Shown here: positions 1 through 11,231 of the stretch, piece by piece | How positions within the stretch are numbered: position 1 is the stretch's first letter | Layout: each line of letters starts with the position of its first letter | Assembly (NCBI GenBank): GCA_964036315.1 | Contig: OZ038485.1 | Coordinates: 100,695,102-100,759,101 of the forward strand | DNA from: Acanthosepion esculentum | Taxonomy: Eukaryota > Mollusca > Cephalopoda > Sepiida > Sepiidae | Direction of reading: 5' to 3' | DNA: 64,000 nt | Translations under genes and position numbers: made by a program | Notes under the pieces: model-generated | The model's database searches: none | What the model saw: only the letters and a program-made list of their open reading frames with translations | What the model was told of the DNA's origin: nothing

Positions 1-1117
1 TTTCGAGTTAACTAAATTTCTGTTTATTTTCAGATCATTAAAATAGAAAGAAAAAGTGAGCATTTTCGACACCTCCTTCTTTTTTTGCTTTTAATCAAGG
101 TTCTAAGGCCGCAAAAGCTGCTCGCGGCATTTGTGCTGTGTATTGGGAGGAGGCCACAGATGAAAGAACCGCTCGTGATTGGTATGCCAAGTTCAAAAAT
201 GAAAATATTGACCTCAACGACGCACCTCGTTCTGGCCGTCCAGTTGAGTTCGATCAAGAGCGATTAACCCAACTTAAATTCTCGTCGAACGACAAGGGAA
301 CTGGCAGAGAAAATGGAATGCTCGCACACTGCTATAGAGAAGCTTCTTGACTCGATGGGAAAGGTTCAGAAGTGTGGAGCATGGATTCCGCAGGCCTTAA
401 GTGACAATAACAAAAAATCAACGAAGCACAATCTCCGTTGGTTTGCTTCCACGTCACCGCTCGAGTCATGGACACAAACAACGATTTCTTTACCGAATCG
501 TTACCGGCGACGGAAACTGATGCCTATATGTCACTATGAAGCAGGGCAAGGAATCGCATAGCCCCGGTAAGCAAGCGAAACCGCGCGTGAAACAAGATCT
601 TCATCCGCGTAAAACGATGTTGTGCGTATGGTGGGACCGGGAAGGGATTATCCATTACGAATTACTTGAACAGAAGCAAACGGTCAACGCGAATCTCTAT
701 GTTCAACAGATGAAACGACTCAACACGGCTATTCAAGAGAAAAAGACCTAATCGGCAGCATGGTTTTCTTTTGCTGCTGCATGACAACGCCCGTCCTCAT
801 ATCGCCAATATGACCAAGAAAGCCATTCAAACGCAGGGCTGGGAAGTGATGCCACACCCACCGTACTCTCCCGATTTGGCACCAACAGATTTCCACTCTC
901 TTTCAAATGCTCTGCGCGGAGTTTCGTTCAATACCGATGCAGAATTGAGAGCTTGGTAGGATCAATTTTTCGAGTCGAAACATGGTGATTTCTACCAAGG
1001 AAAATCTTGTTGAACGTTGGGAAAAAGCTGTAAACAATAAGGGAAAATACATTATTGATTAATTAGTTATTGTTTTTTTTTTTTAAAAAAACGACGGGAG
1101 CTTAGTTGCCAACCCAA
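1..1117 (+). mobile_element. Degenerate mariner element (DD34D transposase), 5' end outside window
   Basis: The region encodes a Tc1/mariner cut-and-paste transposase in several frames. From about 45 to 300 there is a helix-turn-helix N-terminus (KAAKAARGICAVYWEE, then LNDAPRSGRPVEFD). A shifted frame follows with CSHTAIEKLLDSMGKVQKCG, then VTGDG near 500 (first catalytic Asp), LLHDNARPH at about 771-797 (second) and SPDLAPTDFH at about 868-895 (third). Exactly 34 residues separate the second and third Asp, the mariner signature. The coding footprint ends at a TAA at 1060-1062, about 340 codons, which is normal for the family. At least four frameshifts or stops break it. A 3' terminal inverted repeat is visible in reverse complement as TTGGGTTGGCAACTAAG, ending at 1117 and followed by a TA target dinucleotide. 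The matching 5' repeat lies left of the window. It is inactive. Confidence 0.93.
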
Positions 1118-1139
1118 TAGATATCTTTCAGAATCTGTA

Positions 1140-1154
1140 TCTATAAAAGGCAGG

Positions 1155-1228
<74 letters not shown>

Positions 1229-1926
1229 CGAATGCAGGCCGCAATTTTCGACGGATTTGCACCAAAATTTTCATGCACATGCTCCAAGTTAGCGGGAGAA
1301 CAAGACCGACTTTGCATTTCCCAACTCCCATCGATAGTCGAAATAATCGATTTTTTCATGCTTCTACGGTAGTTTTCATGTAGTTTGCGGCTATTTTCTA
1401 CTGGCCAGAGTGATAGCCTATAGTTGGCTGCCACAAATAGGCAGGAAGATTCTATTGGCCAGCGTGAGGGCCAACAGCTGACTGACACGAATGTTAAAAA
1501 ATCGATAGCTGCATTCGTCACAAGTGGGAAAAATTTAAATCTGCATGGCACTTTACTCCAATTGGTTCATTCGCTTGCTTAAACTCAACGTTGATTCTGG
1601 TTCCGCAGAACTGGGTTGGGTGTGAAAAAGTATTTGTTGTTAACATTCTTTTTTCATTCGGTTTTTCCACTTACGAGTCCTTTTGTAAAGCTGATCGTTT
1701 TGTGTTCATTTTGTTTAGTTCTTTTTTCGTAACAGATTTAATGTTTAGTATAGAGCTTATAAAAAAATCGCAGTGTGAGATAGGCAAGAAGTAAGGCATG
1801 TAGCAACACTAGAACGGCAAACAGGGCAAGGAAGGGCAAAAATATTTTGAGTCAAGTGATAGCGATTGCTGTATGAGTCGTACGATTTTTTAATCAAGCA
1901 CGGGTAACGCCGGGTCATGCTGCTAG
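1140..1926 (+). mobile_element. Helitron-like non-autonomous element
   Basis: The segment begins TCTATAAAAGGCAGGATG directly after an A and ends GCTGCTAG directly before a T. These are the 5'-TC and CTRR-3' ends and the A/T insertion site expected of Helitrons. The last 30 bases are GC-rich (ACGGGTAACGCCGGGTC), as is common near Helitron 3' ends, but a clean terminal hairpin is weak. It carries a 71-bp (TG)n tract just inside the 5' end and no Rep/helicase coding. The call rests on termini alone, so an unrelated dispersed repeat is possible. Confidence 0.45.
1156..1226 (+). repeat. (TG)n microsatellite
   Basis: A pure TG dinucleotide array of 71 bp inside the Helitron-like element, 16 bp from its proposed 5' end. 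Poly-Thr/His and Cys/Val frames through it are artefacts. Confidence 0.97.
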
Positions 1927-3078
1927 TCATTAATACTTTGCATGAATTAGGTTTGGTTTGGTTTATTTTGTTTTACGGCATATCAACCTAAATGGTTATT
2001 TAATGCCGACAAAATGTTTTATTGCTGGTCATATTTTGTTTTGTCAAAAATCTGTTTCTGATAATATTTTACCTTCAACATTTTATTGCTGGTAATAATC
2101 TTTTTAAAAAAAAGTATTGCTGGTAACAGTTAACTGACAGGTGCTACCACCCCGGGTCATGGTGGAACTGGGAACACCAGCAATTAAGAGGTGGTTACAC
2201 GCTCCTCAAAACCTCCTGATCAAAGGCCTTGCAGATCAAGATGGCGGGGGACGTTGATTTGAAATTGACAAACAACACCTGAAACCCACGTCAAACTGTC
2301 AGAGAAATATCTCAGAGAATGGGTCCTAGCATTTCAAGAATATGGGATTCAAGAAAACTGGCAAGATGAAGAAACTCAACAAATGAGTCAATGAGTTCGA
2401 CGTGTGCTTGATTCTGCATCACCGAAATTCGAATGATCCAGTTCTTGCGGCCTTGTTCGCAGTTAATATTGTTAAGAGTTGGCTTTTTCTTTAAAAAAAA
2501 TAAAAAATGGAAGATTTAATAATAAATAATGTGCTAACCGTATTCGGAAATTAAAACCATCTCTACAACACACTAAAACATACACATAATGCACACACTC
2601 AATTAAGCTGAAAAATTGAATCATCCTTGATAATGGCTAAAGGTATAACCGGAAGCGCTCGGAAATATAAAACATTTGGACAGTTTTTACACACTCTTTG
2701 CCCAGAAAAGAAAGCTCTTGTTCGAACACAAGAAAAATTAAATAAAAAGCTTAACCGTAGTACCTTGTGTTGGAGTTTTTGGGTAACTTTGTGTACTAGT
2801 GAGCCAGCCAAAATGAGCTGACTCATATTATAGTTCACCAATATAAGGATTAAAAAATCAGAAAGCTCAAAATAATCAATGAGCGTGTATAAAGGCGGCC
2901 ATGTTTTTTTCCGGAATATTCACTGCCAACCTTTGATATCGAACACTGGTATTGGCGATATAGTCAGATTCAGTATAGTGTCTGACTCGTGAGTGTTAAT
3001 CTTTAACGTTGTTTCATTGAACAGATTACGTAATGCGCTGGATTCACATTCATAGACTATGGTGAACATGGTCAACAC
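1927..3078. other. AT-rich non-coding stretch
   Basis: No gene was recognised. A short motif, ATGTTTTATTGCTGGT or close to it, recurs at about 2012-2030 and 2078-2096, suggesting an old local duplication. Frames at 2599-2841 lack similarity to any family recognised here. Confidence 0.5.
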
Positions 3079-3103
3079 CTTGTCTGTCGTTGTTAATGAA
3101 ACA

Positions 3104-3163
<60 letters not shown>
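3079..3163 (+). repeat. TA array preceded by conserved NE-x-C module (truncated copy)
   Basis: Before the (AT)n array at 3107-3163 lies CTTGTCTGTCGTTGTTAATG, read as SVVVNETC. The same module precedes TA arrays at 7466-7575 (SVVFNEMC) and, inverted, at 22545-22670 (SKLFNETC). It looks like the 3' tail of a retroelement that ends in TA repeats. This copy lacks the roughly 35 bases that the other two have between the module and the array. Confidence 0.6.
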
Positions 3164-3164
<1 letters not shown>

Positions 3165-3261
3165 CAGTCGGTATTTATTTTATTTGAATGGTTGGAAGTG
3201 TGTATGGAAATATGAGACGTTTCATTATTGCTATAACCTCTAAGTACTTTTATATGATAAT

Positions 3262-3680
3262 AGCTGGCCACTCGTATTCGAGGATGCCCGTCTACTAGGG
3301 CGGCTAGCCAATCCCTATTGCAGACGCTCGCTCAGGCGCATTTGTGTTTGCTCAACACCCACAGATCCCAGCTGTGTTTTATACTGCAACTATGCTGAGC
3401 AGACTTTAGTTACAGTTTCTGGGACAGGGCGTGTTACCTGGCGTGATCAACAATTTGAACAAGGCCAGAACGCTCAAGCCCTCGGCCACAATCTCTTGTG
3501 GCTTTGTGTTAGCACAGCTATCGACGACCATCAGGAGTTCCGTCTAGCCAATTTCACTCACAAAAATTGGGTCAACCCGTCGTATAGTTTTTAGGCACTT
3601 TCCAAGGGTGCCGCACGCTGGGATCGACCTCGATCCATTCCGAGGATATCAGGAAGTCTCCTTCCTGACAAATCGACTAT
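3262..3680 (-). repeat. Dispersed repeat family 2, copy A
   Basis: The segment starts TAGCTGGCCACTCGTATTCG and includes GTCTAGCCAATCC and TTAGTTACAGTTTCTGGGA. It aligns with 15040-15345 (same orientation, missing about 130 internal bases) and with the reverse complement of 11549-11741. Shared landmarks, in order, are the tail, CCGTCTA-CCAA and TTGGGTCAACC. The copy at 11549 has a tRNA-like B box, so this family may be a SINE. No coding potential is seen. Confidence 0.7.
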
Positions 3681-4580
3681 GGGAGGCATTTAAACTACCT
3701 CCTAAGGAGTGCCTTTGATTGGGCCTTCATCACAATAGATAGGGAGGAGTGGATGCGATAGGCAGAAGAACTCAAAATTGATCGCTGCGTTTAAGTATTG
3801 CATTAATGCATTAATATTAAAGCTTACCTTCTGTTGCCACTTAATCTAAAGACAATTTGATGTGCGTAGGTCCTTACTTTGCGTGCAAAAAATTATTTTT
3901 ATTTCATGTGTGACTTTCGCTAGATTTCACAACTAATTTTGATTATTACTAAATTTATTTCCAAGTTCTAGAAATTGTTATCATACAAAAAATTCGTCGC
4001 AAAAAATCACGTAAAACCTCGCCGAAAACAATCGCAGTAATAAAAACTTGGGAATCCAAAATTTCAGAATTGTCGTCCGGATCCGGCCCGGAAAGTTTTT
4101 AATTTGCAGAGTCGGCCTGATTCCAAAATGGTAGGATATGTTTCGCTACGGACTCTAGGAATGAAGTTGACACACTTACATTCACATTTATTATGCAGAT
4201 ATAAAAATTGATGGATTTATTTTGACCCGTTGATTTAATGCTTGGCCGTTCAACCACGAAGGATATCACAGGTATGCAAGGCTGTATTTTCCGTTTTTAA
4301 GGCAAGCACAGCCATTTCGCTCAGATTATTTTCTCGGAAGCGCATATCTGATCAATTTTGTATCCGAAATGGAAATAAATCAATTTCTAAAGAGTAATGG
4401 ATTTACTTTTAATCTCATATTTTTATTCCATCCATCCTTATTATAGTAGACACATCGTATTCCATGTTTATTTTATTTTGTTTCTAGCTTGACGGGATGT
4501 TCTTCGTGGCCGAGTGATAAAAAATTATGAACCAGCCTCGTTTTTAATAGTATTTGCGTTAAAGAACATTTGGTATCTAA

Positions 4581-4583
<3 letters not shown>
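3681..4583. other. AT-rich stretch without recognised feature
   Basis: No open frame, tRNA-like box or repeat shared with the rest of the window was found here. Confidence 0.4.

Positions 4584-4613
<30 letters not shown>
4584..4613. repeat. (TA)n microsatellite
   Basis: A pure 30-bp TA array. Confidence 0.95.
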
Positions 4614-4616
<3 letters not shown>

Positions 4617-4730
4617 AAAACCTAATGAGCCAGACAAACCTACCAAGGTTTCACTTAGGCAGATCGTCAGAGATTGATTTGGCTATTGTTAAATCAAGAA
4701 TTCGAAGGTTTTTCGACACGAGTATAGTCA

Positions 4731-4732
<2 letters not shown>

Positions 4733-4824
<92 letters not shown>
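4733..4824. repeat. (TA)n microsatellite
   Basis: A 92-bp TA array with one interruption near 4787. It abuts the dispersed module starting at 4825. Confidence 0.97.
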
Positions 4825-4826
<2 letters not shown>

Positions 4827-5192
4827 GGACTGATGGACTCTCCCGTCGAACTCGACGTATGAGGGTTAGACAGATCAGTTCCCAGAAACTGAGAGCCCGA
4901 CACCAACACATGAGATTTGATTATAGTGCTGAAGGCTTTGTGCAGGGCCATCCACACTTTTTGGTGGGAGGAATACAGGGACCTGGTGCAGCGAATGCCA
5001 CAAGGTCCCCAAACGACCATCCGCAGGTTTTGAATTCAGAGTTGTCCTTCTCCTAGACCAGTTGCCGTCCAAGGCTATAGAACCCAGTCTGTCCTGCTAT
5101 TTACCTATAGTTGGAGGGAGAAGAAGAGGATTCACACCTTTCCCAAGGGTGTTAGCACGTAAGTGAATGTAATGGATTCGACTGGAATTCGA
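4825..5192 (+). repeat. Dispersed repeat with conserved edge next to a TA array
   Basis: Right after the TA array the sequence reads GACTCTCCCGTCGAACTCGA, then TATGAGGGTTAGACAGATCAG. The inverse of this edge occurs at 18987-19038, again directly against a TA array (19039-19105). The body (4870-5190) is GC-richer than its surroundings and open in several frames on both strands, but none matches a known domain. It ends at another short TA array (5193). Confidence 0.55.
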
Positions 5193-5264
5193 ATATATAT
5201 ATATATATATATTTATGAGTGTGAGTTTGTGTGTGTGTGTGTGTGTGTGTGTTTGTGTGTGTGT
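5193..5264. repeat. (AT)n then (GT)n microsatellite
   Basis: AT units occupy 5193-5212 and GT units with one imperfect unit occupy 5229-5264. Confidence 0.93.
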
Positions 5265-5504
5265 GCTCATTTCATTGGATACGACAGATAAGGTGCTTTG
5301 ATTTAATTTTTATATTATTTTTAACTATAAGGTCAGAGGTTTTAAATGTTTTGTAATAAATCTAATTTTTTTGCTATTGTCAACTGCTGTTGTGAATTTT
5401 TTTATAATATTATTAATTCTATTTTAGTCTTGTTTATAATTTTCATTCATTTGATTTTAAAAAATATTAATGTTATTGTTCAGAATTATTGTAAATTAAT
5501 ACAA

Positions 5505-5690
5505 TTATGGCACAAGGCGGAAAAGGGGGAATGGGTTGAGGCTGGTCTTCACTGAATATCTTATACCTAGCTAGTCGGATTCACGATCCATTGACTCGTT
5601 ACAATTTCCTCATTCACCATAAAAACTCGCCCGTCGTCAATCAATCCTCCATACACCATAATACCACATCCTCTCGTGGCTAAAATAAAC
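5505..5690 (+). repeat. Dispersed repeat family 3, copy A
   Basis: This aligns with 15526-15715. Shared landmarks are TGGCACA-GGC, GATGAGGCTGGTCCTCA or close, CTATACCTA-CTA, CCGATTCAC-ATCCATT and ACATATACCA-AATACC. Identity looks moderate. No coding potential or terminal repeats are seen, so the class is unknown. Confidence 0.65.
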
Positions 5691-5721
5691 ATAGCAATGA
5701 GATGATAAATATTATTTAATA

Positions 5722-7190
5722 TATATATATACAAATCGGATGAATGATCATGAAAGGAAAGGGGTGAACCCCAAAACAAACTAAATATCAAAACAAAGCA
5801 AAAATAAACATAACTGATGTTAGTAGGACCCGTCCAACCCTTCGAAAAAGGGAAACCGCTGTATTCTGCCCTTGGACAAAATCAATAGGCTCTCTCGCTA
5901 AGGGAGAAAGAAAAGAGAAAATATAGACGGGCATGGGGAATCAATAAAGCTGACCTAGACGAGATATAAAGGGTCCGAAACAAACTGGGGAGGTTGGGAA
6001 TCTCAACGTAGATCATAACCAAAGATGTGGCCGGGAACAGTCCAGGAACAACACTTACTCACATTAACTAGGTACACAAAAGTTTGTCTAGCCTAACCAG
6101 GGAAGGGCTCCACAGGAAAACACCCCGATGTGATATAGGTTGACCTAAATGAGAAAATCAAGGCTAACCCCGTTCAAGTGAACCAAGCTCGCCTCCGTCA
6201 CCCACCTTTCGCTAAAGGCTGTCGAATGCAACCGTTTTCTACCAGTTCTAATCTTCATCTTGAGCTGATGCTCAAAGAATCGGATCAGATCCTGATGAGA
6301 AAGACGGTTGCCTCGCAAGACTTCCTCCAGTCGCGTCGACCAAATCACCATTCGGGCTGTGGCCAACAGCGTTAGGAATACCATTCATTTCACCCCAGAA
6401 TAGGGAGGCGACACATTGTCACACGCGTAAGCGCGATCAATGAGCACGAGCTTTTCGGGAGCGATACGAGCCGTCAGTTCGATGACATGGTCCCATAATG
6501 GGCGGACCCGAGGACAATGGCAGAAGTCGTGCGAAGCCGTTTCTTCCAGGCCAATGTCACATCGTTCATAGTCTGGCAAATCCGCCAAGCCCCATATGAA
6601 TGCCATGTCATTGAGAGGCAGCCTATTCCGAACCAGTCGCCAGGTAAGCGAAAATTACTGAGATAATCTGCCGCTGGCGACCAAGACCAGAAGGAGCGGA
6701 ACTCTTCCTCCAACAAGTCGAGCCGCTCACGTAGAGGATCATTCGCGGTCCCCTTCTACTGGATAACGATGGAAGACCCTCCTAGGCTGAGAAAGGTCAC
6801 TCAATGACCTTCAAGACGTATCGACACACGCGAGGCTTAAAATGGCGCCCAGCCCACGAGATGGGGGATTGATGGTAAGGCAAGGGAGAGGTCCCTTACA
6901 ATCCTCGCCATAATCGAAAGCCAACCTCGAGGCGGGCTTGTGGTCTCGCCAAATGTGACATTCCCAGCCTCCCTTGACACAGACGTTGTGCACAGTCTTC
7001 TCTGTCGACCTGATGCTTGCGTCCTCTCCACACAATGGAGGATAACAAGCGGCTTCTTATGATCTTTACAGAGAGGAAATACGGCCAAGCGATAAAGGAC
7101 AAGAGGAAAGTATCGTTTACGTTTCTATTCCTGTCGTTGCTATTAGCTACCTCAGACAGAAAACGCATAGCGTGGAAATGCAACAATTGA
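5722..7190 (-). pseudogene. L1/Tx1-like LINE, 3' half of ORF2 and 3' UTR, decayed
   Basis: On the reverse strand the post-RT region reads LLSSIVWRGRKHQVDRED then CQGRLGMSHLARPQARLE (about 7030-6900), the conserved W-x-G-(R/K) and GLGMPHL block downstream of the RT core in L1/Tx1 LINEs. Further on, RCDIGLEETASHDFCHCPRV (about 6570-6510) gives a C-x-E-T-x-H-x-F-x-x-C-P zinc-binding module followed by RPLWDHV, as in LINE C-termini. The frame ends near 6145 and is broken by several shifts. Sequence from 6140 down to about 5722 is probably 3' UTR ending at a short TA tract. RT catalytic motifs are absent, so it is 5'-truncated. It may be the same family as the 5' half at 17.0-18.2 kb, but the two do not overlap, so this cannot be shown. 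Confidence 0.75.
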
Positions 7191-7465
7191 TTAGGAAATC
7201 CCTTATTAATAAGCGTTTGCTTTACGTTGTTTAATTCTATAAAGGAAAGCGTGCGAGAGGATGAATTCTCGTGCGCTCTCTTGAGAAAATTTTTAATAAC
7301 ACCTATTTCATATCAAAGAGGGCATTAGAGAAACTGAGAAAAAATAATAAGTAAAAAAGTCGCAACACCAGTTCATAAGAGCAAAAAAATTAGATTAATT
7401 ATTACAAAAAATTGAAAACCTCTAACTTTATAGTTAAAAATAATATAAAAAACTAAATCAAAGCA

Positions 7466-7521
7466 GCTTGTCTGTCGTATTCAACGAAATGTGCATGAAA
7501 GAAGGATTGCTGCCTAAATAC

Positions 7522-7574
<53 letters not shown>
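7466..7574 (+). repeat. NE-x-C module followed by (AT)n array
   Basis: The stretch reads SVVFNEMCMKEGLLPKYTN and runs directly into a 49-bp AT array (7526-7574). The inverted copy near 22600-22670 encodes SKLFNETCHNENLLPIYRHN before its TA array. Differences fall largely at codon-compatible positions, so a once-coding retroelement 3' end is likely. The array is the insertion site of the mariner at 7575. Confidence 0.65.
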
Positions 7575-7577
<3 letters not shown>

Positions 7578-8448
7578 GGTGCGATGGATTAATTGTCGTC
7601 TAAATTATGCAACAATGAAAATAACACTGACATCTCATTTTAACAGATATATTTACCAAAATTATAGTGAAATACTATAGAATCAATTCCTTCAATAATT
7701 TCTTCAATAAAATTGCCATTGGCTTCAACTACCGCCACAAGACAACTTCGGAACCACATCCAACTCTTTTGAACTGACTCCTTGTTTAAGTTGTTGAATG
7801 CTACCATAAACCTTGCCTTCAGATCATCTTTGGTGTTACACGGAGTGTTTTGGGTCTCACGTTCAACTGCGCCCCATACACAATAATCAAGTGGGTTGGA
7901 GTCTGGGGTGTTAAGTAGCCAGATGTAAGAGGTGATGTGGTCGCAAAGTTGTCTGACAGCCATGACTGGGTACTCCTGCTTGACTGGCATGGTGCAGAGT
8001 CCTGTTGCCAGACATAAGGCACCTCCTTAACACAGGTCAGCACTACCGCCTCAAGGCACTTGATGTAAGGTCCCCGCGTTGGGGTCTGAGGGCCTCACCA
8101 ACAAATTTGGGAGTTCTTGTCTTATCAGAACGATCAGAGTGAGTTTTCCGAGCTGCCGTACATTCATAATCACCATTAGACTCATCCAACTCTTTTCGAC
8201 TATCCTCTGCACTGTCACGCACAAGCACTATAAATTGTCCGTACTGGAGCTTCTGGCGCGAATGCCAAGCAATACAGCATGCCGTTTCGAAATTTCTGGT
8301 GGGGTGAATTGCGTCATGGTGATTTCTTTCTTACAGACTGTGCCCAACTGACCCTACTATATTGTGCAGTCGACAAAATCGAAAACAAGAACTCGCGGTC
8401 GCGATTATTAAAAATATAAAATAAAAACAATTTACCCATCGCACCCTG
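7575..8448 (-). mobile_element. Internally deleted mariner-like element (DD37D type) with both TIRs and TA target sites
   Basis: Terminal inverted repeats are GGGTGCGATGGATTAATTGT at 7577 and, in reverse complement from 8446, GGGTGCGATGGGTAAATTGT. TA dinucleotides flank the element at 7573-7574 and 8449-8450. The reverse strand starts near 8320 with MTQFTPPEISK, then a helix-turn-helix segment (GDYECTAARKTHSDRSDKTR) ending near RTPKFVGE. It then jumps to EVPYVWQQDSAPCQSSRSTQ (catalytic Asp near 8005) and LNTPDSNPLDYCVWGAVERE (final Asp) to about 7640. Spacing of the last two Asp fits DD37D once a frameshift is allowed. About 450 bp between the HTH and the second Asp is missing, giving 874 bp against a usual 1.3 kb. 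It is inactive, but could be mobilised in trans. Confidence 0.9.
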
Positions 8449-8449
8449 T

Positions 8450-8455
<6 letters not shown>

Positions 8456-8545
<90 letters not shown>

Positions 8546-8588
8546 GTGTGTGTGTGTGTGTGTGCGTGTGTGTGTGTGTGTGTGTGTG
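8456..8588. repeat. (AT)n-(TG)n compound microsatellite
   Basis: An AT array (8456-8499) passes into a TG array with two CG interruptions (8499-8588). It flanks the right end of the mariner. Confidence 0.96.
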
Positions 8589-8716
8589 CTTAAATTAAAG
8601 CGAAACATGTTAAATTTATAAATATACCCTATTCGTTCCTTATCTTATTATGACAAAAACGGCCGTCCAGTGCTTTCTGCATTCTGTTGAGGTTTCTTTC
8701 AGACTCAATGAATGAA

Positions 8717-8766
<50 letters not shown>

Positions 8767-8857
8767 ATGTGTGTGTGTGTTTCATCTACTGAAGCCTACA
8801 TTAAAGTGAAACATGTTAAATTTATAAATAAACCCTATTCGTTCCCGATGTTATTAT
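8589..8857 (+). repeat. Duplicated TA/TG-plus-60-bp module
   Basis: A 60-bp unit (GAAACATGTTAAATTTATAA, then CCCTATTCGTTCC) occurs at 8591-8650 and again at 8798-8857. Each copy follows a TA-then-TG compound array (8456-8588 and 8722-8781), so the whole array-plus-unit has been duplicated locally. Confidence 0.8.
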
Positions 8858-9129
8858 ATAGTTATATATGTGTGCGTGTTTGGGTTTTTGTGTGTGTATG
8901 TGTATTGCTCCTGTCAAGAATCACTCGTGAAGTAAAATAATTTGAAGGTGTCTCAGAATACACTTTAATCAACTTTGTGGTATGCCAGTGATGAGAAGTT
9001 GTACCATGATAAAGTTTAGTTATGGGACTGAATGTGCCGAACAATTCCCTCGTGACTTTCCCAAGGGCAGTAGTTCGAAGAGCTATCAGCCGATATTCGA
9101 ACTCTATTAGATGAATCATTTTTCTTTCA

Positions 9130-9740
9130 ACTCATCTCGTACCATCACTGTGTGTATATGTATATGCGCTCCAAGAGAAGCGTATTGATGCGCAGATGCG
9201 CAACCCTCATGAATGCGTTGAAGTGTTTTCATAATTTTTACAGGAGCCATCGTACACATGTTCGATTGTCCGTATTCCTGGGATTTCTATTCTACGCATG
9301 CTCATAACTAGCAAAGTTGACGCGCATGCGCGCGTGTCAATATTGGAATGCGCAGTTTGGTCGCGAATTCCAGCGCTTCAGTCGGCAAAACAGTTAATCT
9401 CTCGACGAGACTAAAGATTGGACAAGGGGAAGGGACGAGACCAAAACGAGGCTATGGATGGCCGGCGGTCAAGGGCCGGACAAAGAGATGGGGTGGAAAA
9501 GGCCATTTTTTCCGATAAACCTGTACTGACCACTCATCTGAGTAATGGAAGCATCGTCATGGAATGAGGGTAGGGTGAGTTAGGGTAAGTATTAGGGTGT
9601 AGAGGCTCGGGCTGAGAAAGATGGGATTTGAGAGAGAAAAGAGCGAGTATATTTGCTTATCTTTTGACGCCCGTCGATTCCGGCTTCTGCTGCGAAATTG
9701 GTAGTGCTCGTCATGTTGGCGGAAGCGAAAAAGAGGATAC
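9130..9740. other. CpG-richer non-coding stretch with NRF1-like motif
   Basis: This block is GC- and CpG-richer than its surroundings. It contains CGCGCATGCGCG at 9321-9332, a full match to the NRF1 consensus YGCGCAYGCGCR, and TGCGCAGATGCGCA near 9189. No exon or gene can be assigned on either side. TTAGGG occurs twice near 9574-9598 but not in tandem. It could be a promoter-like CpG region or just another repeat. Confidence 0.3.
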
Positions 9741-9744
9741 TATA

Positions 9745-9793
<49 letters not shown>
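9741..9793. repeat. (TA)n microsatellite
   Basis: A TA array with one imperfect unit near its start. Confidence 0.95.
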
Positions 9794-9796
<3 letters not shown>

Positions 9797-10119
9797 TGAT
9801 GGTAAAGGGTCCCACGCATATATGATGATAGATAAATAGATAGATGAAGTTACTCCGTACCTACTGACTCACGACACTGTAGTATGAGTGGAAGCCTTTT
9901 TAGTCATTCTCCAAAATATATTAGCAGTAATGTCACAAATCACCTTGCTAATTATAAATATCTGTAGAATTATATCCAATGTTGATTTGCCGATTAGAAG
10001 GTTGAGACTACACAGTATTCCTTCTTCTCTTTACTTCTATATACCATTAAGTCAAACTAATTAAAGTCTAATTGAGATGAATCAAAGAGATTTTTTTCTT
10101 ATTGATCCGAAAGATTTTT

Positions 10120-10275
10120 ATCAATATAAACGTTGGTTCGAAGAGATTTCCTTAGCGTAATTCTTTTTCTTTAATGAGATTTCTCGAACATTCGGAACTG
10201 TAGTGAAAATAAATAAATATACTGTTTAATAAATAAACAGAGCGTCTACTCAAATACGAGTATCCACTAAAAATA
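10120..10275 (+). repeat. SINE tail copy
   Basis: The end reads AAACAGAGCGTCTACTCAAA then TACGAGTATCCACTAAAA. The same tail is found at 20916-20948, inverted at 20296-20330, at 28970-29005 and at 29333-29365. Upstream TTCTCGAACATTCGG matches TTCTCGGAAATTCAG at 28922. No tRNA-like head is visible in this copy. Confidence 0.6.
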
Positions 10276-10414
10276 ATGTTTTAAGTGAAAAATATTAAGT
10301 ATCTGAAAAATCAGAAAGGTTACGCAATATTTTCTCGAGAAAATAGGAATCAAGTATATACACATATTTCCATGACAAGGCACTTAATTATATCGGGAAA
10401 TATATAAAAAATTT

Positions 10415-10445
10415 TGTGTGTGTGTGTGTGTATATATGTATTTAC

Positions 10446-10497
<52 letters not shown>
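10415..10497. repeat. (TG)n and (TA)n microsatellite
   Basis: TG units occupy 10415-10430 and TA units occupy 10447-10497. Confidence 0.95.
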
Positions 10498-10500
<3 letters not shown>

Positions 10501-10850
10501 ATTCACAGACAGTACTGTTTCGCTGTATACACAACTAAATCCAGCGTATTGTTTTTACAAATGTAAACAAATGCCATCAGCCAAAGTGCTCCATTCATTT
10601 TACTGAAGAGCTTTGCATTAGTGCAGGTGGCTGTTGTTTATAGAATTAGCTTATCACTCAACAGTGCTCAATTGAAATGTATTTTCAAGAGCTAAATTAT
10701 GTCATTCACAGGCAGTACTGTTTCGCTGTATCACAGCTCCTCAGTGCGACTAGACTTCCGAATGACTCAAGCCAGGATTGAAACACAACTAATTTTGCGT
10801 CAGCCAGAGCTATCTTCACTCGGTAGAGTTACACAACTAATACAGTGTAA
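10498..10850 (+). repeat. Local direct repeat of 31 bp
   Basis: GTCATTCACA-RCAGTACTGTTTCGCTGTAT occurs at 10498-10528 and 10700-10730 with one mismatch. ACACAACTAA occurs three times (about 10530, 10793 and 10831). The unit looks like part of an unnamed dispersed repeat. Confidence 0.7.
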
Positions 10851-11200
10851 CAAATAAATAACAAGTAAAATAAATTGATCTAAATACATCCAATTATATA
10901 AATAAACTAACAAACCGATCCCGATAAACTAGCCGTTAGAAAAAATAAATAAAGATAATCAATCCAAATAAATACATGAAGTAATAAACAAATTAAAAAC
11001 TGTTCCCGCCAAAATAATAGTCAGAACAAACTACAACAATCAACCCCAAAATTGAATAAATAGCTTTAATTATCTTCCCAAATAAAAACAAAACTATTAA
11101 ATAAGCTATATAAACAAATTTTTACTACGTTAATAAAAACACCGATCAAAATAAAAATAAAATAATAATAAAAAATAAATAGATTTATAGGATAAGAAAT

Positions 11201-11231
<31 letters not shown>

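Noticed and set aside
1128..1551. Frames with poly-Thr-His or Cys-Val runs
   Set aside because: They read through the (TG)n tract and have no supporting domain.
9574..9601. TTAGGG motifs suggesting interstitial telomere sequence
   Set aside because: Only two non-tandem occurrences in a G-rich context.
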